This document shows, one piece after another, positions 18,536-26,628 of a stretch of DNA of 64,000 nt. Origin of the DNA: Halomonas sp. HL-93 (GTDB taxonomy: Bacteria > Pseudomonadota > Gammaproteobacteria > Pseudomonadales > Halomonadaceae). The notes under the pieces are model-generated. The model was not told the origin of the DNA. It saw only the letters and a program-made list of their open reading frames with translations, and ran no database searches. Positions within the stretch are counted from its first letter, which is position 1. Each line of letters opens with the position of its first letter. The stretch spans positions 2,976,001 through 3,040,000 of the forward strand of contig NZ_LT593974.1 in assembly GCF_900086985.1 (NCBI RefSeq), read 5' to 3'. A program made the position numbers and the translations under genes.

Positions 18536-18677
18536 GATCGAAATCCTCGATTAAGCGTATTTAGAGCCGGGTAATACCCGAGTTGCAGTGGGTAGAACAA
18601 GAAACTTTCACCAGACTCAACGCTTGCGGCGCTTCGATACTGCTGACAACGTTCGACTTGCTAACCTACTGCCGAGA

Positions 18678-18706
18678 AGGATGCGCCTTGTTTCAGCGCA
18701 CGTCAA
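18678..18706 (-). promoter_or_regulatory. Predicted sigma70 promoter of the cold-shock gene with long 5' leader
   Basis: On the minus strand TTGACG (18701-18706) is followed after 17 nt by CATCCT (18678-18683). Transcription from here would give a leader of about 135 nt to the cspA start, the kind of long 5' UTR that works as a temperature-sensitive element in E. coli cspA. It lies only about 20 nt from the stop of the upstream dehydrogenase gene. Confidence 0.55.
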
Positions 18707-18726
18707 CACTATCGCGTAAAAAAATG

Positions 18727-20388
18727 TCAGTACGATGACCGTTCCGATAATATCCAATCCGCCGCTTTTTCGGCGATCATCAGCGTGGGTGAATTGGTGT
18801 TACCGCTAGTGATTGTCGGCATCACGCTAGCATCCGCGACGCGCAACCCACTGATACCGCGTACGCGCAATTGGCTATCGACGACGGCCATGGAGTCGTC
18901 TTCCCGGCCCATCCGCGCGGTGCCGACAGGATGAAAAATCGTCGTGCCAATATCCCCCGCCAGGCGTGCCAGTTCGTCATCGCTCTGATACTCAAGGCCG
19001 GGCTTCACCTCCTCAGGTTGATACTTGGCAAACGCCGGCTGCTCGGCGATTTTACGCGTCACCCGCAATGAATCGGCGGCCACCTTGCGATCCTCCGGCG
19101 TGCTCAAATAGTTAGGTGATATTGCCGGCGCCTGGCGCGGGTCGCGGCTTTTCAAGCGCACTGTGCCTCGGCTTGTCGGGTTTAAATTACACACGCTCGC
19201 GGTGATCGCCGGGTACGGGTGGAGCGGTTGGCCAAAGGCTTCCAAACTTAATGGCTGAACGTGATACTCAATATTGGGGTGGCTATAGTCATCCGAACTG
19301 CGCGTAAAGGCACCCAACTGCGAGGGTGCCATACTCATCGGCCCGGTGCGTTTAGTGAGATATTCCCAGCCGATGCCCGCCTTGCCCCACAGCGTACTGG
19401 CCATGGCGTTAAGGGTTTTGGCCTTCGACACTCGGTACACCGAGCGAATTTGCAGATGATCCTGTAGATTTTCGCCGACGCCCGGAAGATCGTGAACCAC
19501 CTTGATATCATGCTCGCGCAGCAGGTCAGCGGGCCCCACCCCCGACAGCTGCAGCAGATGTGGCGAGCCAATCGCCCCAGCGCACAGCACGACTTCCCGG
19601 CTGGCGTTAACCTGAACGGTTTTTGCGTCACGTACCACCTCTATCCCGCTACACTGCGTTGCCCCTTCATTATGCTCAAAGCACAGTCGGTTCACCTGGG
19701 TAGAGTGCCAAAGCGTCAAATTACCCCGCTTGAGCGCGGGGCGTAAAAACGCTTTAGCCGTGTTCCATCTCCAGCCCGCGCGCTGATTGACCTCGAAATA
19801 CGCCACCCCCTCATTGGACCCGCGGTTAAAATCATCGGTGCGCGGGACACCCGCCTCAACCGCCGCCTCGGCAAAATCGTCCAACACCTGCCACTTGAGA
19901 CGCTGTTTTTCGACCCGCCATTCGCCACCGTGGCCGTGAAAATCACGATGCGTCGCGTCGCCATCGCCGCCGTCGTCCAGCCGGTAATGGTCTTCATGCT
20001 TGATAAAATCGGGCAGGCAGTTCTCCCAGCGCCAAGCGTCATCGCCGGTCACCTCGGCCCAGTGATCGTAATCTCGTGCCTGACCACGCATGTAAATCAT
20101 GCCGTTGATACTCGAACAGCCACCCAGCGTTTTGCCACGTGGATAAATCAGCGAGCGGCCGTTGAGCCCCTTATCCGGTTCGGTGCGGAACATCCAATCG
20201 GTGCGTGGATTATTAATGCAGTACAGATAGCCCACCGGAATATGAATCCAGTGATAGTTATCGCGCCCGCCCGCCTCGATCAGCAATACCCGATGGTTCG
20301 GGTTGGCGCTCAAGCGGTTGGCCAGCAGGCACCCGGCGGTGCCTGCGCCGACCACGATGTAGTCAAACTGATGAGAGATATCGGACAT
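18727..20388 (-). CDS. GMC-family FAD alcohol dehydrogenase, probable 3-hydroxypropionate dehydrogenase (DddA/HpdH-like)
   Basis: 553 residues. The ADP-binding fold is YIVVGAGTAGCLLANRLS with the acidic residue in LLIEAGG; GMC signatures are YPRGKTLGGCSSINGMIYMRG and GAIGSPHLLQLSGVGP; the catalytic His is in FHPVGTARMG and the Asn in SGNTNSPTLM. General annotation would say choline dehydrogenase, but true BetA differs in the N-terminal third and there is no betB/betI here. The gene follows a methylmalonate-semialdehyde dehydrogenase by 26 nt with a divergent LysR gene. DddA of Halomonas HTNK1 and HpdH of Pseudomonas denitrificans are GMC enzymes that oxidise 3-hydroxypropionate and are coupled to MmsA-type dehydrogenases, so that role is inferred. 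GGGAG precedes the ATG. Confidence 0.82.
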   Translation of the reverse strand: MSDISHQFDYIVVGAGTAGCLLANRLSANPNHRVLLIEAGGRDNYHWIHIPVGYLYCINNPRTDWMFRTEPDKGLNGRSLIYPRGKTLGGCSSINGMIYMRGQARDYDHWAEVTGDDAWRWENCLPDFIKHEDHYRLDDGGDGDATHRDFHGHGGEWRVEKQRLKWQVLDDFAEAAVEAGVPRTDDFNRGSNEGVAYFEVNQRAGWRWNTAKAFLRPALKRGNLTLWHSTQVNRLCFEHNEGATQCSGIEVVRDAKTVQVNASREVVLCAGAIGSPHLLQLSGVGPADLLREHDIKVVHDLPGVGENLQDHLQIRSVYRVSKAKTLNAMASTLWGKAGIGWEYLTKRTGPMSMAPSQLGAFTRSSDDYSHPNIEYHVQPLSLEAFGQPLHPYPAITASVCNLNPTSRGTVRLKSRDPRQAPAISPNYLSTPEDRKVAADSLRVTRKIAEQPAFAKYQPEEVKPGLEYQSDDELARLAGDIGTTIFHPVGTARMGREDDSMAVVDSQLRVRGISGLRVADASVMPTITSGNTNSPTLMIAEKAADWILSERSSY

Positions 20389-20414
20389 GGGCTGACTCCC
20401 GGCGCAAGAGCGCT

Positions 20415-21935
20415 TTACTTAGCCGTGGGCATGACAAAGTCCGCCCCGCCATCGATCGAGTCGGACCAGCGCTGCATGATCGACTTCTGCTTGGTGTAGA
20501 AACGCACGCCTTCTTCACCATAGGCATGGGTATCGCCAAACAGCGAGCGCTTCCAGCCGCCGAAGCCGTGCCACGCCATGGGCACCGGGATGGGCACATT
20601 GATGCCGACCATGCCCACCTGAATGCGGCGGCCAAATTCACGTGCCACGCTGCCGCTTTCGGTAAAGCAGCTGACGCCGTTGCCGAATTCATGATCGTTG
20701 ATCAGTTGAATCGCCGTGGCGGCATCGGGCACCCGTACGCAGACCAGTACCGGGCCGAAAATCTCTTCTTTATAGATGGTCATGTCAGGGGTGACGTGAT
20801 CGAACAGCGTGCCGCCCATCCAGAAGCCATCAGCGCAGCCATCGCCGGTCTGGCCTGCGTCAAACTCGCGCCCGTCGACCAGCAGCTCGGCGCCTTCCGC
20901 TACGCCCTTGTCGATGTAGCCGGTAATCCGCTGGTGCGCTTCGCGGGTCACGATCGGGCCCATCTCGGCGTCCAGCTGCATGCCATTTTTCACTTTGAGC
21001 GCTTGGGCACGCTCCTTGAGAGCGGGGACGACCTTGTCGGCGACGTCACCGACCAGTACCGCCACACTGATCGCCATGCAGCGCTCCCCTGCCGAGCCGT
21101 ACGCCGCGCCGATCAGCGCGTCCACGGCTTTATCCAGGTGCGCGTCGGGCATCACCACCATGTGGTTTTTCGCCCCGCCGAGCGCCTGGACGCGCTTGCC
21201 GTGGCGGGCACCACGCTCGTAAATCAGGTTGGCGATGGGCGTGGAGCCGACAAACGACAGGGCCTTGACGTCAGGGTGATCCAGCAGAAACTCGACCGCG
21301 TCCTTACCGCCCTGCACCACGTTGAACACGCCGTCGGGCAAGCCGGCCTGCTTGAGCAGATCGGCGATCAGCAGCGAGGCGCTGGGGTCCAGCGGGCTGG
21401 GCTTGAGGATAAAGGTATTCCCTGTGGCGATGGCGACCGGGAACATCCACATAGGCACCATGACCGGGAAGTTGAACGGCGTGATGCCCGCCACCACGCC
21501 CAGCGGCTGGCGCACCGTCCAGTTATCGATCCCGGTGCTGACCTGCTCGGTGTAATCGCCTTTCATCAGCTGCGGAATACCGCAGGCAAACTCGACGATA
21601 TCGATGCCGCGGGCGACTTCCCCCTGGGCATCGGTAAATACCTTGCCGTGCTCTTTGGTAATCGCCTCGGCGAGGGCGTCCTTATTGGCATTCAGCAGTT
21701 CAAGGAACTTGAACATCACCCGTGCCCGGCGAATCGGCGGCGTGTCGGCCCAGGCAGGAAAAGCGGCCTGGGCAGCGGCCACGGCCGAATTGACCTCGCG
21801 CTCGCCGGCAAGCGACACGTGCCCGGTCACCCGCCCCGTGGCCGGGTTAAAAACGTCCTGGGCAGCCCCGGTACCTTCGCTTGGCTGGCCGTTGATGAAG
21901 TGGTGGATGGCGGTCGTCGTTGTCGCGGTGGTCAT
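20415..21935 (-). CDS. mmsA: CoA-acylating (methyl)malonate-semialdehyde dehydrogenase
   Basis: About 506 residues. NAD-dependent oxidative decarboxylation of malonate or methylmalonate semialdehyde to acetyl- or propionyl-CoA. The catalytic Cys is in [17 protein letters not shown]; the cofactor region has [17 protein letters not shown] and [16 protein letters not shown]. The start is set at 21935 because AAAGG lies 8 nt upstream; the frame is open for eight more codons. First gene of a two-gene operon with the GMC dehydrogenase. With it, 3-hydroxypropionate to malonate semialdehyde to acetyl-CoA is the likely flow (DddA-DddC in Halomonas acrylate/DMSP catabolism); valine or inositol catabolism is the alternative. 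Confidence 0.92.
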   Translation of the reverse strand: MTTATTTTAIHHFINGQPSEGTGAAQDVFNPATGRVTGHVSLAGEREVNSAVAAAQAAFPAWADTPPIRRARVMFKFLELLNANKDALAEAITKEHGKVFTDAQGEVARGIDIVEFACGIPQLMKGDYTEQVSTGIDNWTVRQPLGVVAGITPFNFPVMVPMWMFPVAIATGNTFILKPSPLDPSASLLIADLLKQAGLPDGVFNVVQGGKDAVEFLLDHPDVKALSFVGSTPIANLIYERGARHGKRVQALGGAKNHMVVMPDAHLDKAVDALIGAAYGSAGERCMAISVAVLVGDVADKVVPALKERAQALKVKNGMQLDAEMGPIVTREAHQRITGYIDKGVAEGAELLVDGREFDAGQTGDGCADGFWMGGTLFDHVTPDMTIYKEEIFGPVLVCVRVPDAATAIQLINDHEFGNGVSCFTESGSVAREFGRRIQVGMVGINVPIPVPMAWHGFGGWKRSLFGDTHAYGEEGVRFYTKQKSIMQRWSDSIDGGADFVMPTAK

Positions 21936-22073
21936 GGAAGCAACCTTTATAAGTATCATGAGGGTCTAACGAGGGATACGACCACATTACGCGGCTTTGC
22001 GGGACAATCAATTGAGTAATTTTTAACCACGATATAAGCTCAGCTAATAACAACACGCTCTGAGAAGACGCTT

Positions 22074-22976
22074 ATGCAGGAATACGCCTCGTTACGCGCC
22101 TTTGTGGCCGTTGCCCGAACCGGCAGCGTGTCACGCGCCGCCGAACAACTGCACCTGACCCAGCCCGCGGTTAGCCTAAAGTTGAAGCAGCTTCAGGCCA
22201 GCTTGGGGCTGACGCTGTTCAGCCGACGCCCTCAGGGCCTTAGCCTGACCGCCGACGGCCTTGCCCTCTTGCCCGCTGCCGAAAAGGCCCTGGCCAGCGC
22301 AAGCGCCTTTGAGCAAACTGCCAGCGCGCTACACAGCACACTGCGCGGCAAACTAACCATCGGCACCATTGTCGACCCTGAGTTTATTCGGCTGGGGGCG
22401 TTTCTGAGCCGCCTGATGTTGCGCGCTCCGCAGTTGGAAACCGAACTGCACCACGGCATGAGCGGCCGGGTGCTCGCGCGCATCGAGCAGGGCGAGTTGG
22501 ACGTTGGCTTTTATCTCGCCCCGCCCGGGGAAGGCACGGGCCATCCGGCGCTTGCCTGGCGTGAGCTGACCCAGTTTGATTATCACGTGATTGCCCCCGC
22601 CGGCTGGGAGGCACGGCTGGCAGATACCCGTTGGGCGTCACTGGCACGCCTGCCGTGGATTGTTACCCCGCCCGACTCGGCCCACCACCGGCTGCTGCAA
22701 CACCGTTTGGCCGACTGCGGCGTCACCCCAAATCGCGTCGCCCAGGTCGACCAGGAAGCCTGCATGCTCGACCTGGTTCGTGCGGGCGTTGGGCTGAGCC
22801 TGGCCCGCGACGCCCTGGCCATGGCCGAACGCCAGGAAAGCGGCCTGGCCGTGGCGGACCAGGTTCGCCTACCCTGCGCTTTGGGCCTGATTTGGCGACA
22901 CGACCGTGCCGCTGAACCACCGATTGCCGCTGCGTTAAAAACCCTGGATGACGTCTGGCCACCACGCCATAGCTAA
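22074..22976 (+). CDS. LysR-family transcriptional regulator
   Basis: 300 residues. The N-terminal winged HTH includes ARTGSVSRAAEQLHLTQPAVSLKLKQLQ, followed by a periplasmic-binding-like effector domain. It is divergent from mmsA with 138 nt between the starts, the usual arrangement for a LysR regulator controlling its neighbour, so it probably senses 3-hydroxypropionate or a related acid (as described for the LysR regulators next to hpdH/mmsA in Pseudomonas). The ribosome site is weak. The coding region is very G+C-rich like its neighbours. Confidence 0.9.
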   Translation: MQEYASLRAFVAVARTGSVSRAAEQLHLTQPAVSLKLKQLQASLGLTLFSRRPQGLSLTADGLALLPAAEKALASASAFEQTASALHSTLRGKLTIGTIVDPEFIRLGAFLSRLMLRAPQLETELHHGMSGRVLARIEQGELDVGFYLAPPGEGTGHPALAWRELTQFDYHVIAPAGWEARLADTRWASLARLPWIVTPPDSAHHRLLQHRLADCGVTPNRVAQVDQEACMLDLVRAGVGLSLARDALAMAERQESGLAVADQVRLPCALGLIWRHDRAAEPPIAAALKTLDDVWPPRHS

Positions 22977-23079
22977 GATTTAATCACTGGAAACCACGGC
23001 TGTAAGGAAAGTAACCCCAAAGCAACTTAACGACTAGAGTTTCATTAGCTGCTTACTTAGCTTCCTTGGAGTCTGTCTC

Positions 23080-23706
23080 ATGTTGCAATGCTTACCTCTA
23101 CGCCCGTTAACCCTATGTGTCGTGACGGCCACTATGGGCATCACCAGCACTTCGCTGCAGGCCGAGACGCCCGCTGAAGCGGTCTTTGCCGGCGGCTGCT
23201 TCTGGTGCATGGAGCCACCCTACGACCGCCAGCCCGGCGTAACAGCAACCATTTCCGGCTATACCGGTGGCGAGCTGGAAGACCCTACTTACGACGACGT
23301 CAGCAGCGGCGATACCGACCATATTGAAGTGGTCAAGGTAGAATACGACGCCGACCAGATCAGCTACGAACAACTACTCGAGATTTACTGGCGTAATATC
23401 GACCCGTTCGCGGTCGGTCGCCAGTTCTGCGACGAGGGCGACCAATACCGCGCTGCGATTTTTTATCAGAATGACGAACAGCGCGAGCTGGCTGAAGCCT
23501 CCAAAGCCGAGATGGAGGAGCGCTTCGATCAAGAGATAACCACCGAGATACTGCCCGCTGACACCTTTTGGGAAGCCGAGGAATACCATCAGAATTACTA
23601 CCAGAAAAACCCCGTGCGCTATAAGTTCTATCGTTTCAGTTGCGGACGCGACGACCGCCTGGAAGCGGTATGGGGTGACGAGGCAGGTGGGCCGACTTTT
23701 GACTAG
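23080..23706 (+). CDS. msrA: Peptide methionine-S-sulfoxide reductase MsrA, exported form
   Basis: 208 residues. The active site GGCFWCMEPPYDRQPGV supplies the catalytic Cys; QFCDEGDQYRAAIF and YHQNYYQKNP are also typical. Unlike most cytoplasmic MsrA proteins it begins with a likely Sec signal peptide (basic Arg, hydrophobic TLCVVTATMGITSTSL, then LQA-ET cleavage region at about 28-29), so it should act in the periplasm. GGAG precedes the ATG by 9 nt. It stands alone. A periplasmic role pairs with MsrPQ at the right end of this window. Confidence 0.9.
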   Translation: MLQCLPLRPLTLCVVTATMGITSTSLQAETPAEAVFAGGCFWCMEPPYDRQPGVTATISGYTGGELEDPTYDDVSSGDTDHIEVVKVEYDADQISYEQLLEIYWRNIDPFAVGRQFCDEGDQYRAAIFYQNDEQRELAEASKAEMEERFDQEITTEILPADTFWEAEEYHQNYYQKNPVRYKFYRFSCGRDDRLEAVWGDEAGGPTFD

Positions 23707-23891
23707 TCACAGCACGCCTCAGCCATAGCGAGCGCCTATTAGGCAGCATCGATAATTTTCTACTACAGTGACTGGGCAGCATCAGTAGACCAGTCGTCTA
23801 AAATGGCACAACGTTAGGATGCGTTGAACTTTAGTCTATTGATTTAAATAGCATTAATTTAAAAAGCGTTGATCTAAAGATAGGAGATCTT

Positions 23892-25274
23892 ATGAGCAAC
23901 AGCATCACCACCGTTAACCCTACCACCGGCGAAACGCTACAAACCTACACGCTGATGGATGCCAGCCAAGCGAAGCAGGTGGTTGAGGCAAGTCACCAAG
24001 CCTTTCTCGACTGGCGGCTCAAGCCACTTGAGCACCGCGCTAAAATGGTGAAAGCCATCGGTGAGGCGCTTAAAGCGCACAAAGACGAGCTGGCCGATTT
24101 GATGGTCAAAGAAATGGGCAAGCTACCCGAACAGGCGCACGAGGAGGTGGACCTATGCGTTGGTATCTGCGATTACACCGCAGAGCGCGGCCCCGAGGTA
24201 CTCGCCGATGAAACGCGCAACCCCAGCAACGGTGAACGCGGTATTGTGACCTATTCGCCAATGGGGGTTATCTACGGCATTCAGCCCTGGAACTTCCCCG
24301 CCTATCAAGTAGTGCGCTATTCAATTGCCAATATTATGGCGGGCAACGCCGTGCTGCTAAAGCACGCTGAATGTGTCACCGGCAGCGGCCTGCTGCTGGA
24401 GAAAATCTACCGCGAGGCGGGCCTGCCGGAAAACGTCTTCCGCACCCTGGTGATTTCCCACGACGTATCCGATGAGGTGATTGCTCACCCAGCCGTGCGC
24501 GGCGTGACGCTCACCGGCAGTGACGGCGCCGGGCGTAAAGTCGCTGGCAAAGCGGCCGAACACCTGAAGAAAACGGTGCTCGAACTAGGCTCTAACGACG
24601 CCTATCTGGTATTGGACGATGCCGACCTCGACGTGGCCGTCGAGACATGTGTGCAGGGGCGCGTCTACAACGGCGGGCAAACCTGCGTGGCGGCAAAGCG
24701 CTTCGTCGTCACTGAAAAAAACTATGCGGCGTTCAAAGAACGCTATGTCGAGCGCATGAAGGCCCTCAAAGCAGGCGACCCGACCCAAGAAGGCAGCGAC
24801 CTTGGCCCGATGGCACGCGTTGACCTGCGTGACGACCTTCACGAGCAAGTCGAAGAGAGCGTACGTAAAGGGGCCAAAATCCTCTGCGGTGGCGAAAAAC
24901 CATCGGGCAAGGGCGCGTTCTATCCGGTCACCGTGCTGGATAACGTCACCCCCGGCCAGCCCGCCTACGACGACGAATTATTCGGCCCAGTGGCCGCATT
25001 GATTCGCGCCAAGGACGATGACGACGCCATGCGCATCGCCAACGACAGTCGTTACGGCCTGGGTGGCGGCATTATCTCCAAGGACGTGAAGCGCGCCACA
25101 GAGCTTGCCAGCAAGTACTTTGATACCGGCATGGTGTTTATCAACGGCTTTGGCGTTGCCACGCCGGAAATGCCCTTTGGCGGCGTCAAGGATTCCGGCT
25201 ATGGGCGCGAACACGGCGGCTTCGGTATGCGTGAATTCGTCAACGCCAAATCGGTGGTTGTCGTACAAGAGTAA
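23892..25274 (+). CDS. NAD(P)-dependent succinate-semialdehyde-type aldehyde dehydrogenase (Sad/YneI-like)
   Basis: 460 residues, the short form typical of Sad (YneI) rather than GabD (about 480). The catalytic Cys is in GQTCVAAKRF, the general base Glu in VLELGSNDAYLVL; the cofactor region is IQPWNFPAYQVVR and TLTGSDGAGRKVA. The usual LELGG is LELGS here. Oxidises succinate semialdehyde or a similar semialdehyde. AGGAG lies before the ATG and a strong terminator follows, so it is monocistronic. The physiological substrate is not fixed by sequence. Confidence 0.85.
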   Translation: MSNSITTVNPTTGETLQTYTLMDASQAKQVVEASHQAFLDWRLKPLEHRAKMVKAIGEALKAHKDELADLMVKEMGKLPEQAHEEVDLCVGICDYTAERGPEVLADETRNPSNGERGIVTYSPMGVIYGIQPWNFPAYQVVRYSIANIMAGNAVLLKHAECVTGSGLLLEKIYREAGLPENVFRTLVISHDVSDEVIAHPAVRGVTLTGSDGAGRKVAGKAAEHLKKTVLELGSNDAYLVLDDADLDVAVETCVQGRVYNGGQTCVAAKRFVVTEKNYAAFKERYVERMKALKAGDPTQEGSDLGPMARVDLRDDLHEQVEESVRKGAKILCGGEKPSGKGAFYPVTVLDNVTPGQPAYDDELFGPVAALIRAKDDDDAMRIANDSRYGLGGGIISKDVKRATELASKYFDTGMVFINGFGVATPEMPFGGVKDSGYGREHGGFGMREFVNAKSVVVVQE

Positions 25275-25307
25275 AGTGCGTCAAGCGGTAAACGACGTTG
25301 TAACCAC

Positions 25308-25342
25308 AAGCGCCGCAGGCTCAACACCTGCGGCGCTTTTTG
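25308..25342 (+). terminator. Intrinsic terminator after the aldehyde dehydrogenase gene
   Basis: AAGCGCCGCAGG (25308-25319) pairs with CCTGCGGCGCTT (from 25327) around a 7-nt loop and is followed by a T-run. Confidence 0.85.
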
Positions 25343-25361
25343 CTGTTGCCATAACGCCTAT

Positions 25362-25841
25362 TCAGCGATTACGCGGCTGATAGCGACGCCAAATAAATAA
25401 GCCAAAAGCGACCACAACCCAAGTAACGCCCGCAGCCAGTACGTCATCCAAGACGACTCCCAAGCCGCCATCCACCAACTCGGCCAAGTGAATCGGCGGT
25501 GGCTTAAGGCTATCGAAGAACCGATAAACGGCAAATGCTAACGCCATCACCAGCGGCTGGCGAGCCGCATGGAGGCCCAGTACGGCTAACGGAAACGCCG
25601 CATACTCGTCCGCCACGATGCTGCCGTGGTCGGTGTCGATAAAATGCAGCGACGCCAAATCACAAACCGGCACCGCCAGTACCAATAGCGCGAAGATAAA
25701 CGCGGCCTGCTGACCTACCGGCCGCCCTAACAGCCACCAGGCCAAAGGAATGCCCAGCAACGAACCAAAGGTGCCTGGGGCTACCGGTAACTGCCCCAGC
25801 CCCAGCCCGGTAGCAACCCATAAATTAAGCGTATCGAGCAT
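25362..25841 (-). CDS. pgpA: Phosphatidylglycerophosphatase A
   Basis: 159 residues with about four membrane helices. Dephosphorylates phosphatidylglycerol phosphate in phospholipid synthesis. Family signatures: GLGLGQLPVAPGTFGSL at the N-terminus, IVADEYAAFPLAVLG where many have DEVVG, and a late VLDDVLAAG with the acidic metal ligands. It usually follows thiL, but here it overlaps a TerB-like gene by one nt (TAATG), so it is translated in step with that gene. Confidence 0.9.
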   Translation of the reverse strand: MLDTLNLWVATGLGLGQLPVAPGTFGSLLGIPLAWWLLGRPVGQQAAFIFALLVLAVPVCDLASLHFIDTDHGSIVADEYAAFPLAVLGLHAARQPLVMALAFAVYRFFDSLKPPPIHLAELVDGGLGVVLDDVLAAGVTWVVVAFGLFIWRRYQPRNR

Positions 25842-26563
25842 TAACCCGCCTGCTGCGCTTGGTGTTCAAGCTCGCGAGCCATGTCCGGCGATAACGCCAG
25901 GGCGTTTGCCAACTGGTCGAGCCAGGCACGCTCCATGGGGTTTTGCTCATCGGTGACGGCGACGCTGATTAAATACATTTCCCTTGCCGCTTGAGGCGAG
26001 TCTGCTTCACGGGCCAGGGCTTTAGCGTCTAACGGCGCTTTTAGCTGTTGCTCAATCCAGTTATGCATTTCCTGATCAGCACCAAGCGCGTCGATCTGGT
26101 CGGTGATCAACGCCTGCTCCTGCTCGTCGATATGCCCATCGGCACGAGCGGCCATGATCATCGCCTGCAATAATTCCAGGCTACGCCGCTCCTGGTACTC
26201 GCCATTGAGCACCTCAACACGCTCGCCTTCGGCGCTGGTTTGCTCGCTTGACGAATTTTTATTCGCCTGAGCGTTTTGCCAGGCTTTCCACGCTAATACC
26301 CCCACCCCGGCAATCGCGCCGTACTTAAGCGCGCTACCCCCAAGCTTTCGGCCGCGCTTGGAGCCCACCAGCATGCCCATGGCGCCGCCGCCCAGCAGGC
26401 TTTTCAAATCCACACCGCCAGAGCCACCGCTTCTGGCGTTTTGGCTACCGCCGCCGAACTGCTTGGAAAGACCATCGAGCATGCCTTTCACATCGACACC
26501 GCTGCCTTTTTGACTTCCACCTGCCTGTTGCATGAGCTGCTGCAGAATCTTGCTTGCGTTCAT
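25841..26563 (-). CDS. TerB-like / DUF533 (YebE-type) inner-membrane-associated protein
   Basis: 240 residues. The first ~70 residues are Gly/Ser/Gln-rich (QFGGGSQNARSGGSGGVDL), followed by a glycine-rich hydrophobic stretch near 74-92 that may insert in the membrane (LKYGAIAGVGVLAWKAW). The C-terminal half is a helical TerB-like domain beginning SLELLQAMIMAARADGHIDEQEQALI. YebE-type proteins respond to envelope stress in enterobacteria, but the biochemical role is unknown. It overlaps pgpA by one nt. Confidence 0.82.
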   Translation of the reverse strand: MNASKILQQLMQQAGGSQKGSGVDVKGMLDGLSKQFGGGSQNARSGGSGGVDLKSLLGGGAMGMLVGSKRGRKLGGSALKYGAIAGVGVLAWKAWQNAQANKNSSSEQTSAEGERVEVLNGEYQERRSLELLQAMIMAARADGHIDEQEQALITDQIDALGADQEMHNWIEQQLKAPLDAKALAREADSPQAAREMYLISVAVTDEQNPMERAWLDQLANALALSPDMARELEHQAQQAG

Positions 26564-26628
26564 AGGTATGCTCCTAGGGGTATCAACGTGTGAACAACAG
26601 CTATTAAAGAGGCTATTCCAGCATTGCG

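Noticed and set aside
18727..20388. Choline dehydrogenase betA of the glycine-betaine pathway
   Set aside because: No betB, betI or betaine transporter nearby; the adjacent mmsA and LysR point to a different substrate, and the N-terminal sequence is unlike BetA.
20526..22019. 497-codon plus-strand frame
   Set aside because: Antisense shadow of mmsA; the His/Gly/Arg-rich translation is typical of an opposite-strand frame in G+C-rich DNA.
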